From positions 1 to 36,109 of the forward strand of contig JAUIJG010000002.1 in NCBI GenBank assembly GCA_030431355.1: DNA of 36,109 bases, in the 5' to 3' direction. Numbering within the stretch: the first letter of the stretch is position 1; every line of letters begins with the position of its first letter. Origin of the DNA: a bacterium (lineage in GTDB: Bacteria; Cyanobacteriota; Vampirovibrionia; Obscuribacterales; Obscuribacteraceae). A program made the position numbers and the translations under genes. Shown in pieces: positions 8,591-16,112 of this stretch. The notes beneath the pieces were generated by a model. The model had not been told where the DNA came from. It made no database searches and saw only the letters and a list, made by a program, of their open reading frames with translations.

Positions 8591-8908
8591 ATGTCCAAGG
8601 TAACCGTAATCGCAAAGCTCAAAGCAAAACCAGGCATGGAAGAGAGAGTTCTTAAGGAGCTTGAACATATGGTTCAGGAGACGGAAAAAGAACCCGGCTG
8701 TATCAACTATGATCTCCATCGCCAAATAGACGAACCCGGAACATTTCTCTTCCACGAGAACTGGGAATCAAAAGAAGCGCTGGATAACCACATGAAAACT
8801 CCGCACTTCATCCAACTAGGCAAGATCAAAGGTGAGATTTTGAGAGAAGAGGCAGAGATCAGCCTCTTTGAACAAGTAAAATGTTCTCGCGTGCCAAGCG
8901 GCAAATAG
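8591..8908 (+). CDS. ABM-domain (antibiotic biosynthesis monooxygenase-like) protein
   Basis: This is a 105-residue single-domain protein of the dimeric ferredoxin-like ABM superfamily. It has the usual N-terminal strand TVIAKLKAKPG, a helix with MEERVLKELEHMV, EPGCINYDLH, then FLFHENWESKEALDNHMKTPHF, which carries the conserved Glu-Asn-Trp and His positions. Family members include quinol monooxygenases (YgiN-like) and proteins of unknown activity, so the reaction cannot be specified. AGGG at 8577-8580 serves either ATG 8591 or GTG 8588. The TAG stop lies inside the downstream terminator hairpin. Confidence 0.9.
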   Translation: MSKVTVIAKLKAKPGMEERVLKELEHMVQETEKEPGCINYDLHRQIDEPGTFLFHENWESKEALDNHMKTPHFIQLGKIKGEILREEAEISLFEQVKCSRVPSGK

Positions 8909-8923
8909 TTAGCACGCTTTTTT
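8889..8923 (+). terminator. Intrinsic terminator overlapping the ABM gene end
   Basis: GCGTGC (8889-8894) pairs with GCACGC (8912-8917) and is followed directly by six T residues (8918-8923). Two further A-T pairs extend the stem after one mismatch. The left arm lies inside the last codons of the ABM gene, so this would end the rnhB/ABM transcript. Confidence 0.72.
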
Positions 8924-9425
8924 AAATTAGTTACTCGTTTTTCAATTGAACGTGGTTACCACCCTGCCGATCTTGCCACCGCCGTCAGTTTCGGTAAGAG
9001 AGTGGCAGAGGTGACCAGGCGCTGGGTCGGGAACGCAAAATAGAGCCAGGCACCAAAATATCCGGACTTTAAGATGATTTCATCTTCTTAAGTTTTCAGC
9101 CCTGCATTAGTGCCGAGAGAAGAAAAAGAGCGCAAAATTCCGCTTCTAGAGGAACCCCTGTAATCCTTTACCGGTAATGGTTTTGCGAGCGCAAAGTTCG
9201 GTTGTTCGGTTTTCAATAGATGCACAAAAGGCTCCTGGTGCGCTCTGCAGCGCACTATTGTGATCCCTGTATTATCATCATTTCAGGAAAACGGGCTCTG
9301 GACAGCATCTTGCTAGTGTTACCTAACTTCGCAAAGGTCGTATAGGCAATACTGACCTAGCTTGCGCCAGCTCTTGACAGTGGGGAAAATACGCAGCGAA
9401 CCACTCAATTTTTATATTAAGCTCC
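8924..9425. other. Non-coding stretch with several inverted repeats
   Basis: I find no convincing gene in this stretch. It holds AAGATGA-TT-TCATCTT at 9071-9086, the palindrome TTACCGGTAA at 9168-9177, TTTGCG-AG-CGCAAA at 9182-9195, and GTGCGCT-CTGC-AGCGCAC at 9238-9255. AGCGCAAA-TTC occurs twice in similar form at 9129-9142 and 9188-9201. None of the hairpins is followed by a T run. It may encode a structured RNA or regulatory region, or be decayed sequence. Confidence 0.35.
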
Positions 9426-9454
9426 TTGTCAAAAACTTTTGTTACGGTTAGGAT
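9426..9454 (+). promoter_or_regulatory. Candidate promoter of the 9485 gene
   Basis: TTGTCA at 9426-9431 is followed by a 17-base spacer and TAGGAT at 9449-9454. Transcription would start about 24 bases before the ATG at 9485, leaving room for the GGAG ribosome site. A consensus TTGACA also occurs at 9374-9379, but no good -10 follows at 16-18 bases. Confidence 0.4.
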
Positions 9455-9484
9455 ATCGCTGTTTTAACTACTGGAGATGGAATC

Positions 9485-9934
9485 ATGCAAGCTGTGGACA
9501 ATTCTCACCTGATCGGAAAGCGAACCCAAGTATTACTAGAGGAAGAGGACTACAGTCCGGACACAACCGTCTGGCACACAGCCACCGACGTCATTCAGTC
9601 AGCATCGGGCAAGCCCATCTGGAAGTTCATCGAACTATGCCGCAACCTGAAAGACTCTCTGACCAGAGCTGAGTTGGTAGACATCTTGAACCGTATCAAA
9701 GTCGCCGGTTCCACAATGAGTCATAGTGAAACAGTGGCAGAGATTCAAGAGAAAAAGAACTTCAATCCAAACAGCACCACCATAATAAACCTGGACTGGG
9801 TGCCAAACTTCAGCAACGGACTGGGACAGAGAACCTTGTTCACAGCAGAGATTAGGTCCGATCTAAAAACCAAAATCACATTCCAAAATGAATTGGGTCA
9901 GATTTTTGTTCATCATCTTCAATTGACAGCTTAA
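9485..9934 (+). CDS. Hypothetical protein
   Basis: This is a 149-residue soluble protein that I do not recognise. The ATG is preceded by GGAG at 9474-9477. A helical middle (WKFIELCRNLKDSLTRAELVDILNRIKVAG, about 46-75) is followed by a predicted beta-rich C-terminal half (TTIINLDWVPNFSNG...IFVHHLQL). There is no signal peptide, Cys cluster or catalytic motif. It appears to be a single-gene transcription unit, since a candidate promoter lies upstream and a strong intrinsic terminator follows 28 bases after its stop. Confidence 0.75.
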   Translation: MQAVDNSHLIGKRTQVLLEEEDYSPDTTVWHTATDVIQSASGKPIWKFIELCRNLKDSLTRAELVDILNRIKVAGSTMSHSETVAEIQEKKNFNPNSTTIINLDWVPNFSNGLGQRTLFTAEIRSDLKTKITFQNELGQIFVHHLQLTA

Positions 9935-9962
9935 AATCAGGGCATGTCTCTGTAAGAATTAG

Positions 9963-9992
9963 AATCCGGGGCCTAATCGCCCCGGATTTTTT
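9963..9992 (+). terminator. Strong intrinsic terminator
   Basis: A perfect 10-base stem AATCCGGGGC / GCCCCGGATT (9963-9972 and 9979-9988) with a 6-base loop is followed by T residues to 9992. It closes the 9485 transcript and insulates it from the beta-lactamase-like gene. Confidence 0.92.
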
Positions 9993-10035
9993 GTAAGCAG
10001 TTCATCGCCACCTTCCAGGAGAACTGAATTTGTAA

Positions 10036-10854
10036 ATGTATATGATTATCTTCATTGCTTTGATAGCAAACCTGTTTAACCCAGTACAAGCAGTCCAGAC
10101 AAAACCAGAGAAAGGAACATTGAAATTATCAGAAAAAAAACTGGAAGAACTATTTACCGGACCCGGGCACGACTTAAAAGGCTCACTTCTTATAAAAGAG
10201 ATTGGCAAAGACAACTCCCTGGTTTTCAACGAAAAGATGACGGAGAAGATGCTCTCTCCCTGTTCTACTTTTAAAATATTCAACTCCCTGGCTGCCCTGG
10301 AATCTGGAGTGGCTAAAGACGAAAACGCAAGCAGAAACTGGAAGGGCATTAAATACAGTATTAAAGCATGGAACAGAGATCATACTCTCCAATCAGCGGT
10401 TACAAATTCTGTGGTCTGGTACTTCAAGGAAGTGGCAGCTGAGGTCGGCGAAAAACGCATGAAGCAGTATCTCAAAGATTGCCATTATGGAAATGAAGAT
10501 ATCTCTTCCGGACTCACCAATTTTTGGCTGAATAAGAGTTTGAAGATAAACTCCCGACAGCAAGTAGCATTCATAAGTGCTCTGGTAAAGGACGAACTGC
10601 CATTTTCCAAGAGGAACACTGCGATTGTAAGAGGAATGATTAGAGCCCAACAAACAAATAAGGGTACTCTCTATGGTAAAACAGGAACGGACATTAAAGA
10701 CGGTAAGCTGGTCCTGGGTTGGTATGTGGGTTATCTGGTACGTCCAGGCGCTGTTTATGCCTTTGCAACCAACCTGGAAGGGAAGGAGAACGCTTCCGGC
10801 GCCCAGGCGAAGAAGATCACAGAATCCGTTTTGTCCCAGATGGATCTCTTATAA
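10036..10854 (+). CDS. Class D (OXA-type) beta-lactamase homologue
   Basis: This is an exported serine beta-lactamase-like protein of 272 residues, the usual size for class D. A signal peptide (about 1-19, cleaved after NPVQA) is present. The class D motifs are intact: STFK (Ser77 nucleophile, Lys80 for carbamylation), SVV (125-127), YGN (151-153), FWL with Trp164, and KTG (215-217). Hydrolysis of beta-lactams is therefore likely, though the substrate range is unknown, and BlaR-type sensors share this fold. AGGAG lies 14 bases before the ATG, rather far. The helicase gene begins 16 bases after its stop, so the two are probably co-transcribed. Confidence 0.88.
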   Translation: MYMIIFIALIANLFNPVQAVQTKPEKGTLKLSEKKLEELFTGPGHDLKGSLLIKEIGKDNSLVFNEKMTEKMLSPCSTFKIFNSLAALESGVAKDENASRNWKGIKYSIKAWNRDHTLQSAVTNSVVWYFKEVAAEVGEKRMKQYLKDCHYGNEDISSGLTNFWLNKSLKINSRQQVAFISALVKDELPFSKRNTAIVRGMIRAQQTNKGTLYGKTGTDIKDGKLVLGWYVGYLVRPGAVYAFATNLEGKENASGAQAKKITESVLSQMDLL

Positions 10855-10870
10855 GAACAGAAACTAAAAG

Positions 10871-13800
10871 TTGCCGACTAAGAACACATCAAAGAACGAA
10901 AACCTTGACGAATCCACCGGTGCTCCTGGAGCCGGTAGGGACCTTTTGCAATCCCTGAGCTTTCAGATGCCCCTGAGGAAATACCAGAAGGAGATTATTG
11001 ATCTTTGCAATGAGAAGCTGGAAGCGGGAGAAAAAGAGCTACATATAGTGGCACCGCCCGGAGCCGGCAAAACTATTCTCGGGTTTGAAATTATTTCCCA
11101 GTTCAAATGTCCCAGCCTGGTTCTCTGTCCGAACAATACGATTCTAGCCCAATGGTCAAAGAAGCTGGACCACTTCGTACCGGAAAGGGATCTCGAGTTT
11201 GCCAGAGCGGAACTTATAGGAACTCACAAAGACAGGCCCTTAAAACCCATAACCGTTATGACCTATCAGGCTCTTTCCGTACCCGGTAAAGAGAAAGAGT
11301 ATCTTGACAAATTGGCTCAAAAAGAATGGGTGGAAGAGACAATGAAGAGTCTCTCTCTTTCTCGAGGAGAGGCAGAAGTCCGGCTTATCGATCTTGAGAA
11401 AAACAATCCCAGGGCTTTCAAAAAGGAGATCGGCAGGCATGCAAGTCGTTTAAGAAAGAGGTTGGTGGACATTCTCGACCTGGATGAAGTATTGCATGAA
11501 AACGCCCTGGAGCTAATGCAAGGGTTGAAGCGCAACGACATCGGTCTCGTGATTTTTGACGAGTGCCATCATCTCACCGACTATTGGGCAGCGGTCATGA
11601 TACATCTGGTGAGACGACTGGGCAATGCCACCATAGTCGGCCTCACCGGCACTCCTCCCGAGGAGAAGTCCGCAAAACAAACCAACCGCTACTTAAATCT
11701 GGTCGGTGAAATAGATTACCAGGTACCCACACCAGCCCTGGTGAAAGAAGGCGGACTGGCACCATTTCAAGATCTTGTCTTCTTTACCGAACCGGAAGAG
11801 GTGGAGCTGAAGTTTCTCGAAGAATCGCATGGGGAACTGCACGAGCTGTTGTCAGACTTTATCGCTTGCGACTTGGAAGAACCCAGTGAATTTAGAGATG
11901 AACTAATTCAGTATTTAGAAAACCGGCTAACAATACATAACGCCAAAGAACTAAATGAGTTTCTGGACAAGAAGCCGGAGCTGGCCATGGGAATTGCTCG
12001 CTACCTCTGGTCTATCGGAAGGAAAGTTCCACGAGGTTTTGCGGTATCGGATTCGGTTAGGCAGTCTCCTCTTTTATCTGATTGGATAAATATGCTGGAA
12101 GATTTTTCTTTGAATCATTTGAAAACAAGCTCCCAGGACAACCATAAACTTCTCTACAACAAAATCAAATCAGCCATTCGAAAAGTAGGCTATAGCTTGA
12201 CGGAAAGAGGCATCCGAAAAGTAGCCTCGCCGGTTGATCGGGTACTAGCCTATAGTAAAAGCAAAGCGAAAGCGGTGGCAAAAGTACTGGACAGCGAATA
12301 CCGCTATATGGAAGATAGACTCAGGGCTGTTGTAATAACAGACTTTGAAAAAATGTCGGCGACCTCCGTTCGTCCCCTCAAAGATGTGCTGGAAGAAGAG
12401 ACCGGTGGAGCAATCGGCACTTTCAAAGAGATTATGAAAGTGGAGATTAGCAACTTTCTCAATCCCTGTTTGGTCACCGGCACCACCGTTCTTATTGACA
12501 CCAGGATAAAAGATCAGTTTTTAGACGCGGCAGAAGAATATCTAAACAACGAGTCAGACGAACCACCGGAGCTGCTTTGTACGGAATCGGGTAACTTTAC
12601 TAAGGTAGAGGCAGCTTCGGGCACTTGGACCTCCCGAGTCTATGTTCCGATGGTAACCGAATTTTTCTCCCGTGGTATCACGAAGTGCTTGATCGGCACC
12701 CGGGGAATTTTTTCAGAAGGCTGGGACTGCCAGCAGCTAAATACCATAATCGATCTTACCACCAGCACTTCCGGCGTCACTGTCAAACAGCTTCGAGGCA
12801 GAGGAATAAGACTCAATACCGAAGATCTTCTCTCGGAAAGGAAGGTGGCAAATAACTGGGATATAGTCTGCATCGCTCCATCCCTGGAGAAAGGCCTCAA
12901 CGACTATTATCGCTTTGTCAAAAAGCATGACGGTTATTTTGGTATTGCCGATGATGGTCAAATAGAGTGCGGAGTCGGTCATGTTCACCCTCAATTTTCG
13001 GAACTCACCCCCCAGGAAGTTTTTGCCGGTGTCGACCAGTTCAACTATGAGATGTTGGAGAGATCTATCTGTAGAGAAGAGATTTATGATCTCTGGAAGG
13101 TGGGAGAGCCCTATGATAATGCTTCCATGCCCTGCATAGAGTTGGCCAGGGTTGAGCCGAGAAAACTATTGCCCCTCTATTTGAAAAACAATATCAATTA
13201 CAAAGATCATGCTCTGGAAGTGAGAGAGTCTCTCTCCGTGACCCTACGCGATAGCGGTTTGGTATACGGTGCCGCAGCGCTTCCCCTGGCGTTCATTCTT
13301 GTGGGCGTGCTCAGCCTGCCCCTGATAGTGGCTCTGGCTCCCATACTGCTGGGTGTCTATCTGGTCAAAAGAGAGTTGGATGGAAAGAGAGAGGAGCTGG
13401 TTAAAGTTCTAAAAGTACCCATGAACCCGGACGAGATGTATAGAAAGATCGGAAAAGCGCTTCTCTCCGCTTTAATCGAAAGGAAGTTTATACCTGATGA
13501 TATCGCCTATGATTCTATAGTTGTCACCAGAAGAAAAGACAACTTCTACCGAATCTTTCTAAACGACGCGGCAGCAGATCACTCAAACTTGTTTGTAAAA
13601 TGCTTCGAAGAGATTCTGGTGCCCATTACCAATCAAGATTGGGTTATACCCCGCTATGAGCTGAGCATCCCTGAAGAGGTGATGGAAGATGAAAAGCAAT
13701 TTCTAAACTGTTATTTGAACGGAGAGGCAGGAGCGAAAGTGAGCGCATATCATGCAGTGCCCAAGCTATTGGCTCGTTCGGAAGCAGGAAGACAGGCATT

Positions 13801-13924
13801 TGAATTCGCCTGGAATCTTTATGTAAGCCCCGGATTTTTGATCCAGACGTCAGAATCGCCGGAGATCCTGGAACAAAGTTTCGGCATGGGGGCAAACGTG
13901 TCCGAGAGGCTTTTGTGGGGATAG
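10871..13924 (+). CDS. Large SF2 DExH helicase with C-terminal membrane hairpin
   Basis: This protein has 1017 residues. An N-terminal superfamily 2 helicase core shows motif I APPGAGKT (61-68), motif II DECH (230-233), motif III TGT (259-261), motif V GTRGIFSEGWDC (609-620) and motif VI QLRGRGIRL (640-648), resembling the XPB/type III restriction helicase group. Long insertions lie between motifs I and II and between the two RecA-like domains (about 310-590). After the core, residues 797-832 form two closely spaced hydrophobic segments, followed by an unassigned soluble domain to the end. No nuclease motif is seen. The TTG start is forced by a stop two codons upstream, but a later start is possible because the ribosome site is poor. 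The next gene starts 7 bases after its stop. Confidence 0.85.
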   Translation: MPTKNTSKNENLDESTGAPGAGRDLLQSLSFQMPLRKYQKEIIDLCNEKLEAGEKELHIVAPPGAGKTILGFEIISQFKCPSLVLCPNNTILAQWSKKLDHFVPERDLEFARAELIGTHKDRPLKPITVMTYQALSVPGKEKEYLDKLAQKEWVEETMKSLSLSRGEAEVRLIDLEKNNPRAFKKEIGRHASRLRKRLVDILDLDEVLHENALELMQGLKRNDIGLVIFDECHHLTDYWAAVMIHLVRRLGNATIVGLTGTPPEEKSAKQTNRYLNLVGEIDYQVPTPALVKEGGLAPFQDLVFFTEPEEVELKFLEESHGELHELLSDFIACDLEEPSEFRDELIQYLENRLTIHNAKELNEFLDKKPELAMGIARYLWSIGRKVPRGFAVSDSVRQSPLLSDWINMLEDFSLNHLKTSSQDNHKLLYNKIKSAIRKVGYSLTERGIRKVASPVDRVLAYSKSKAKAVAKVLDSEYRYMEDRLRAVVITDFEKMSATSVRPLKDVLEEETGGAIGTFKEIMKVEISNFLNPCLVTGTTVLIDTRIKDQFLDAAEEYLNNESDEPPELLCTESGNFTKVEAASGTWTSRVYVPMVTEFFSRGITKCLIGTRGIFSEGWDCQQLNTIIDLTTSTSGVTVKQLRGRGIRLNTEDLLSERKVANNWDIVCIAPSLEKGLNDYYRFVKKHDGYFGIADDGQIECGVGHVHPQFSELTPQEVFAGVDQFNYEMLERSICREEIYDLWKVGEPYDNASMPCIELARVEPRKLLPLYLKNNINYKDHALEVRESLSVTLRDSGLVYGAAALPLAFILVGVLSLPLIVALAPILLGVYLVKRELDGKREELVKVLKVPMNPDEMYRKIGKALLSALIERKFIPDDIAYDSIVVTRRKDNFYRIFLNDAAADHSNLFVKCFEEILVPITNQDWVIPRYELSIPEEVMEDEKQFLNCYLNGEAGAKVSAYHAVPKLLARSEAGRQAFEFAWNLYVSPGFLIQTSESPEILEQSFGMGANVSERLLWG

Positions 13925-13931
13925 TTAAACG

Positions 13932-14525
13932 TTGAAGTCCACCGATTCACAATCTTCCATGGAGAGACTTATCCAGCACTTCGCCGGCTGGGTACTCTAT
14001 CCTCTCGGAGATCTGGTCGGACAGATAATAATGCACGACGTGAGCCTTGCTAGATATCTAACGATCATGTTTGTCGGTGGAGTGATTTATCGATTCGAGA
14101 TCCCTCGTTGGTTTAGCTTTCTAGATCGATACCGGATCAATAAAAGCACCTTGAACAAATACAAATTCTTAAAAGTGTTTCTCCATACGGAGCCCGCAGA
14201 AACAGAAGAGAGCGTGACAAAATTCAATTGGCTGGGCAAGACCCTGGGAGCAGCACTCTTTTTCAATCCATTATGGATCGCAAGACATCTGTTTTTCATT
14301 TCCATTGCCGCAGCCGGTTTCAGCAACATCGACCTTGGTGCTACCTGCTTAAAAGTTCTCCAGGCCGGTTCTATCTCTTTTCTTACTAATCTTCCCATCG
14401 CACTGGTTGGCAATTATATTATCCAGGAACATACCAGTCTCAAGTATCGGTTCATGGGTAGTGCCATACTTACTACCATTCTCAATGCCAAGTATGCTAT
14501 CGAGTTCGTTCTCATGGGCGGATAG
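13932..14525 (+). CDS. Small polytopic membrane protein, Mpv17/PMP22-like
   Basis: This is a 197-residue membrane protein with about four hydrophobic segments. Its pattern follows the eukaryotic Mpv17/PMP22 family: AGW..YPLGDLVGQ (18-31, compare AG....LGD..SQ), Arg41, W..FLDR (60-66, compare WY..LDR), and a C-terminal TN..IALVGNYI......KYRF..SAILTTILN (152-185, compare TN..LWP..QLANF..VP..YR.......WN). The family GP motif is missing. This is recognised by eye and needs a profile search. TTG 13932 has GGGGA about 10 bases upstream; ATG 13959 is an alternative. It is tightly coupled to the helicase gene, suggesting a joint function at the membrane. Confidence 0.6.
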   Translation: MKSTDSQSSMERLIQHFAGWVLYPLGDLVGQIIMHDVSLARYLTIMFVGGVIYRFEIPRWFSFLDRYRINKSTLNKYKFLKVFLHTEPAETEESVTKFNWLGKTLGAALFFNPLWIARHLFFISIAAAGFSNIDLGATCLKVLQAGSISFLTNLPIALVGNYIIQEHTSLKYRFMGSAILTTILNAKYAIEFVLMGG

Positions 14526-14547
14526 AAGTACGAGATCGATACCGCTA

Positions 14548-15222
14548 TTAGAATGTAAATACCGGTCGATCGCTCAAGCTCTCAAACCTCTCAGGACTAA
14601 AGCGATATAGCCTGGCTGGACGATGGGGTCCACCCCTGGTGTATTCATCAAGCTCCACTAGAATACCTGTGCTCAAGAACTTTTTACGAAAGTTGCGATT
14701 GTCGATGCTATGCCCCAGGATGACTTCATAGGCGTTTTGCAAATCTCGAAGGGTAAAAGCCTCCGGCAGCAGACTGAAAACACAATCCGTATATTCAATT
14801 TTATATCTGAGCCGGGTAAGCGCGTATTCGATTATTTCCTTGTGATCAAATCCAAGCGAAGGAAGCTTCTCGATTGGCCACCAGGCCACGCCACTGGCAT
14901 CGGTGGCAGCAACAAGTTCAACCTCCTCAGCTCTTAGAAGAGCGATATATGAGACCGTTACTGTTCTTCCCCGGGGGTCCCTGCCCACATCGCCAAATGT
15001 ATAGAGCTGTTCCAGATAGATATTTTCTACATTAGTCTCTTCCACCAGCTCTCTACGAGCGGCATCTTCCATACTCTTGTCTTCATCGGTTATATAGCCC
15101 CCGGGCAACGCCCACTGATTGCGAAAGGGCTCATACTTGCGCTTTATCAAAAGAACATCGAGAGAATTCTGTTCTATGGCAAAGGCGACGACGTCTACGG
15201 TTACGCTAACCTTGATACTCAA
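14548..15222 (-). CDS. NrtR-like Nudix-winged-helix regulator
   Basis: This protein has 224 residues, with an N-terminal Nudix domain (about 5-135) and a C-terminal winged helix (about 145-215, LRDLQNAYEVILGHSIDNRNFRKKF). This is the architecture of NrtR-type proteins, many of which sense ADP-ribose and repress NAD biosynthesis genes. The Nudix core Arg-Glu-Leu-Val-Glu-Glu (57-62) is kept, but the box has one extra residue, lacks the first conserved Glu, and has Asn64 in place of the usual Gly. Hydrolase activity may be weak or lost in favour of ligand sensing. No NAD biosynthesis gene is nearby. It is convergent with the membrane-protein gene, 22 bases away. Confidence 0.88.
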   Translation of the reverse strand: MSIKVSVTVDVVAFAIEQNSLDVLLIKRKYEPFRNQWALPGGYITDEDKSMEDAARRELVEETNVENIYLEQLYTFGDVGRDPRGRTVTVSYIALLRAEEVELVAATDASGVAWWPIEKLPSLGFDHKEIIEYALTRLRYKIEYTDCVFSLLPEAFTLRDLQNAYEVILGHSIDNRNFRKKFLSTGILVELDEYTRGGPHRPARLYRFSPERFESLSDRPVFTF

Positions 15223-15289
15223 TGGTTATCTCTTTGAGAAATGAAAAACTGAAGTCATTTTAGCAACTATGAAGATGTCAGTGCGACCT

Positions 15290-16027
15290 TTAGAGATTCT
15301 TCTTTCTTCCCTGGGGTCGGCTCTTGTTATTGAGATAAAAACCGGCGCCGAAAAGAAGGGCGCAGATGGGAAGCAAATATCTCCAATCTAGAATCGCGTC
15401 CAACATTTCGGTCGAATTGCTTTGTACTTCAAGACCGGCTTCCGATGAAGCGGATGTCTCCCCGTCTTCCGAGTCACCACTCATATCTACCGAGCTGACA
15501 TTACTTGCCAGGTCGGCAGCATCCACCGCGTGCTCGCCTAATTTACCTGGTACATTTGGCTTTTCTGATTTTACAAGATCCGCCGAACCAGCTATCGATG
15601 ATCCTCCGGATGCTTCACCCAGCGCCTCTGAACTGGCCCCCAGAGCACGGCCGCTATCATCACTCAATCCTCCCAGGGCGGCTGATTTGCTCCCACCTGC
15701 AGCTATGTCATCGGCCACGGAGCCCAATCCGCTGGTAGCTCCAGAGACCGCCTTTCCGCCCAGAGCTGTCTCTGCCGCTGTGGCTCCCACCGCGGACATG
15801 GATGCGGCTTTGCCGGCTCCGACTTTGGCAGCCGCTCCGCCGAGCTTGGCAGCCCCAGCTCCTTTGGCCGCAGCACCGGCGCCCTTGACCGCAGCAGAGC
15901 CGGAAGCCTTGCCCAGAGATGTAAAAATCCTCCAGGGAAATGCCTGAACCGGTGAAGCCATGCAATAGAAGAGGGTCAGAGCCAGTGCGAAAGAAGCCAA
16001 TATATTTGAGCTCTTACCAGGGTTCAT
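15290..16027 (-). CDS. Exported Ala/Gly/Ser-rich protein with C-terminal membrane anchor
   Basis: This is a 245-residue low-complexity protein of unknown function. A signal peptide (about 1-29, ending ASPVQA) is followed by an Ala/Gly/Lys-rich region (37-95) with repeats such as KGAGAA and AAKVGAGKAA. A Ser/Gly/Ala and then acidic region reaches about 208. One membrane helix (about 216-232) and a basic tail (KSRPQGRKKNL) complete a sorting-like arrangement, though no LPXTG or PEP motif is seen. GGAGGG lies 9 bases before the ATG, a strong ribosome site. A cell-envelope role is plausible but unproven. Confidence 0.8.
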   Translation of the reverse strand: MNPGKSSNILASFALALTLFYCMASPVQAFPWRIFTSLGKASGSAAVKGAGAAAKGAGAAKLGGAAAKVGAGKAASMSAVGATAAETALGGKAVSGATSGLGSVADDIAAGGSKSAALGGLSDDSGRALGASSEALGEASGGSSIAGSADLVKSEKPNVPGKLGEHAVDAADLASNVSSVDMSGDSEDGETSASSEAGLEVQSNSTEMLDAILDWRYLLPICALLFGAGFYLNNKSRPQGRKKNL

Positions 16028-16064
16028 GGAAAAATCCCTCCGTCATAAATGGGGAAGCTCTGGT

Positions 16065-16091
16065 CTCCGGTATAGTTATTCTTCACCGGAG
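16065..16091. repeat. Inverted repeat between the amidase and the exported protein gene
   Basis: CTCCGGT (16065-16071) and ACCGGAG (16085-16091) form a perfect 7-base stem with a 13-base loop. It lies between the stop of the amidase gene and the start of the exported Ala/Gly-rich gene, both on the minus strand. No T run follows on either strand, so it could be a weak terminator, a processing site or an operator. Confidence 0.4.
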
Positions 16092-16112
16092 CGATCTCTT
16101 CTAAACCAAATA

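Noticed and set aside
9374..9418. Consensus TTGACA at 9374-9379 with TATATT at 9413-9418 as a promoter
   Set aside because: The spacer is 33 bases, far too long for a sigma70-type promoter; the TTGTCA/TAGGAT pair further down fits better.
15366..15947. Plus-strand 193-codon frame rich in Ala and Pro
   Set aside because: It is the mirror of the Ala/Gly-rich exported protein gene, whose signal peptide and strong GGAGGG site show the minus strand is coding.
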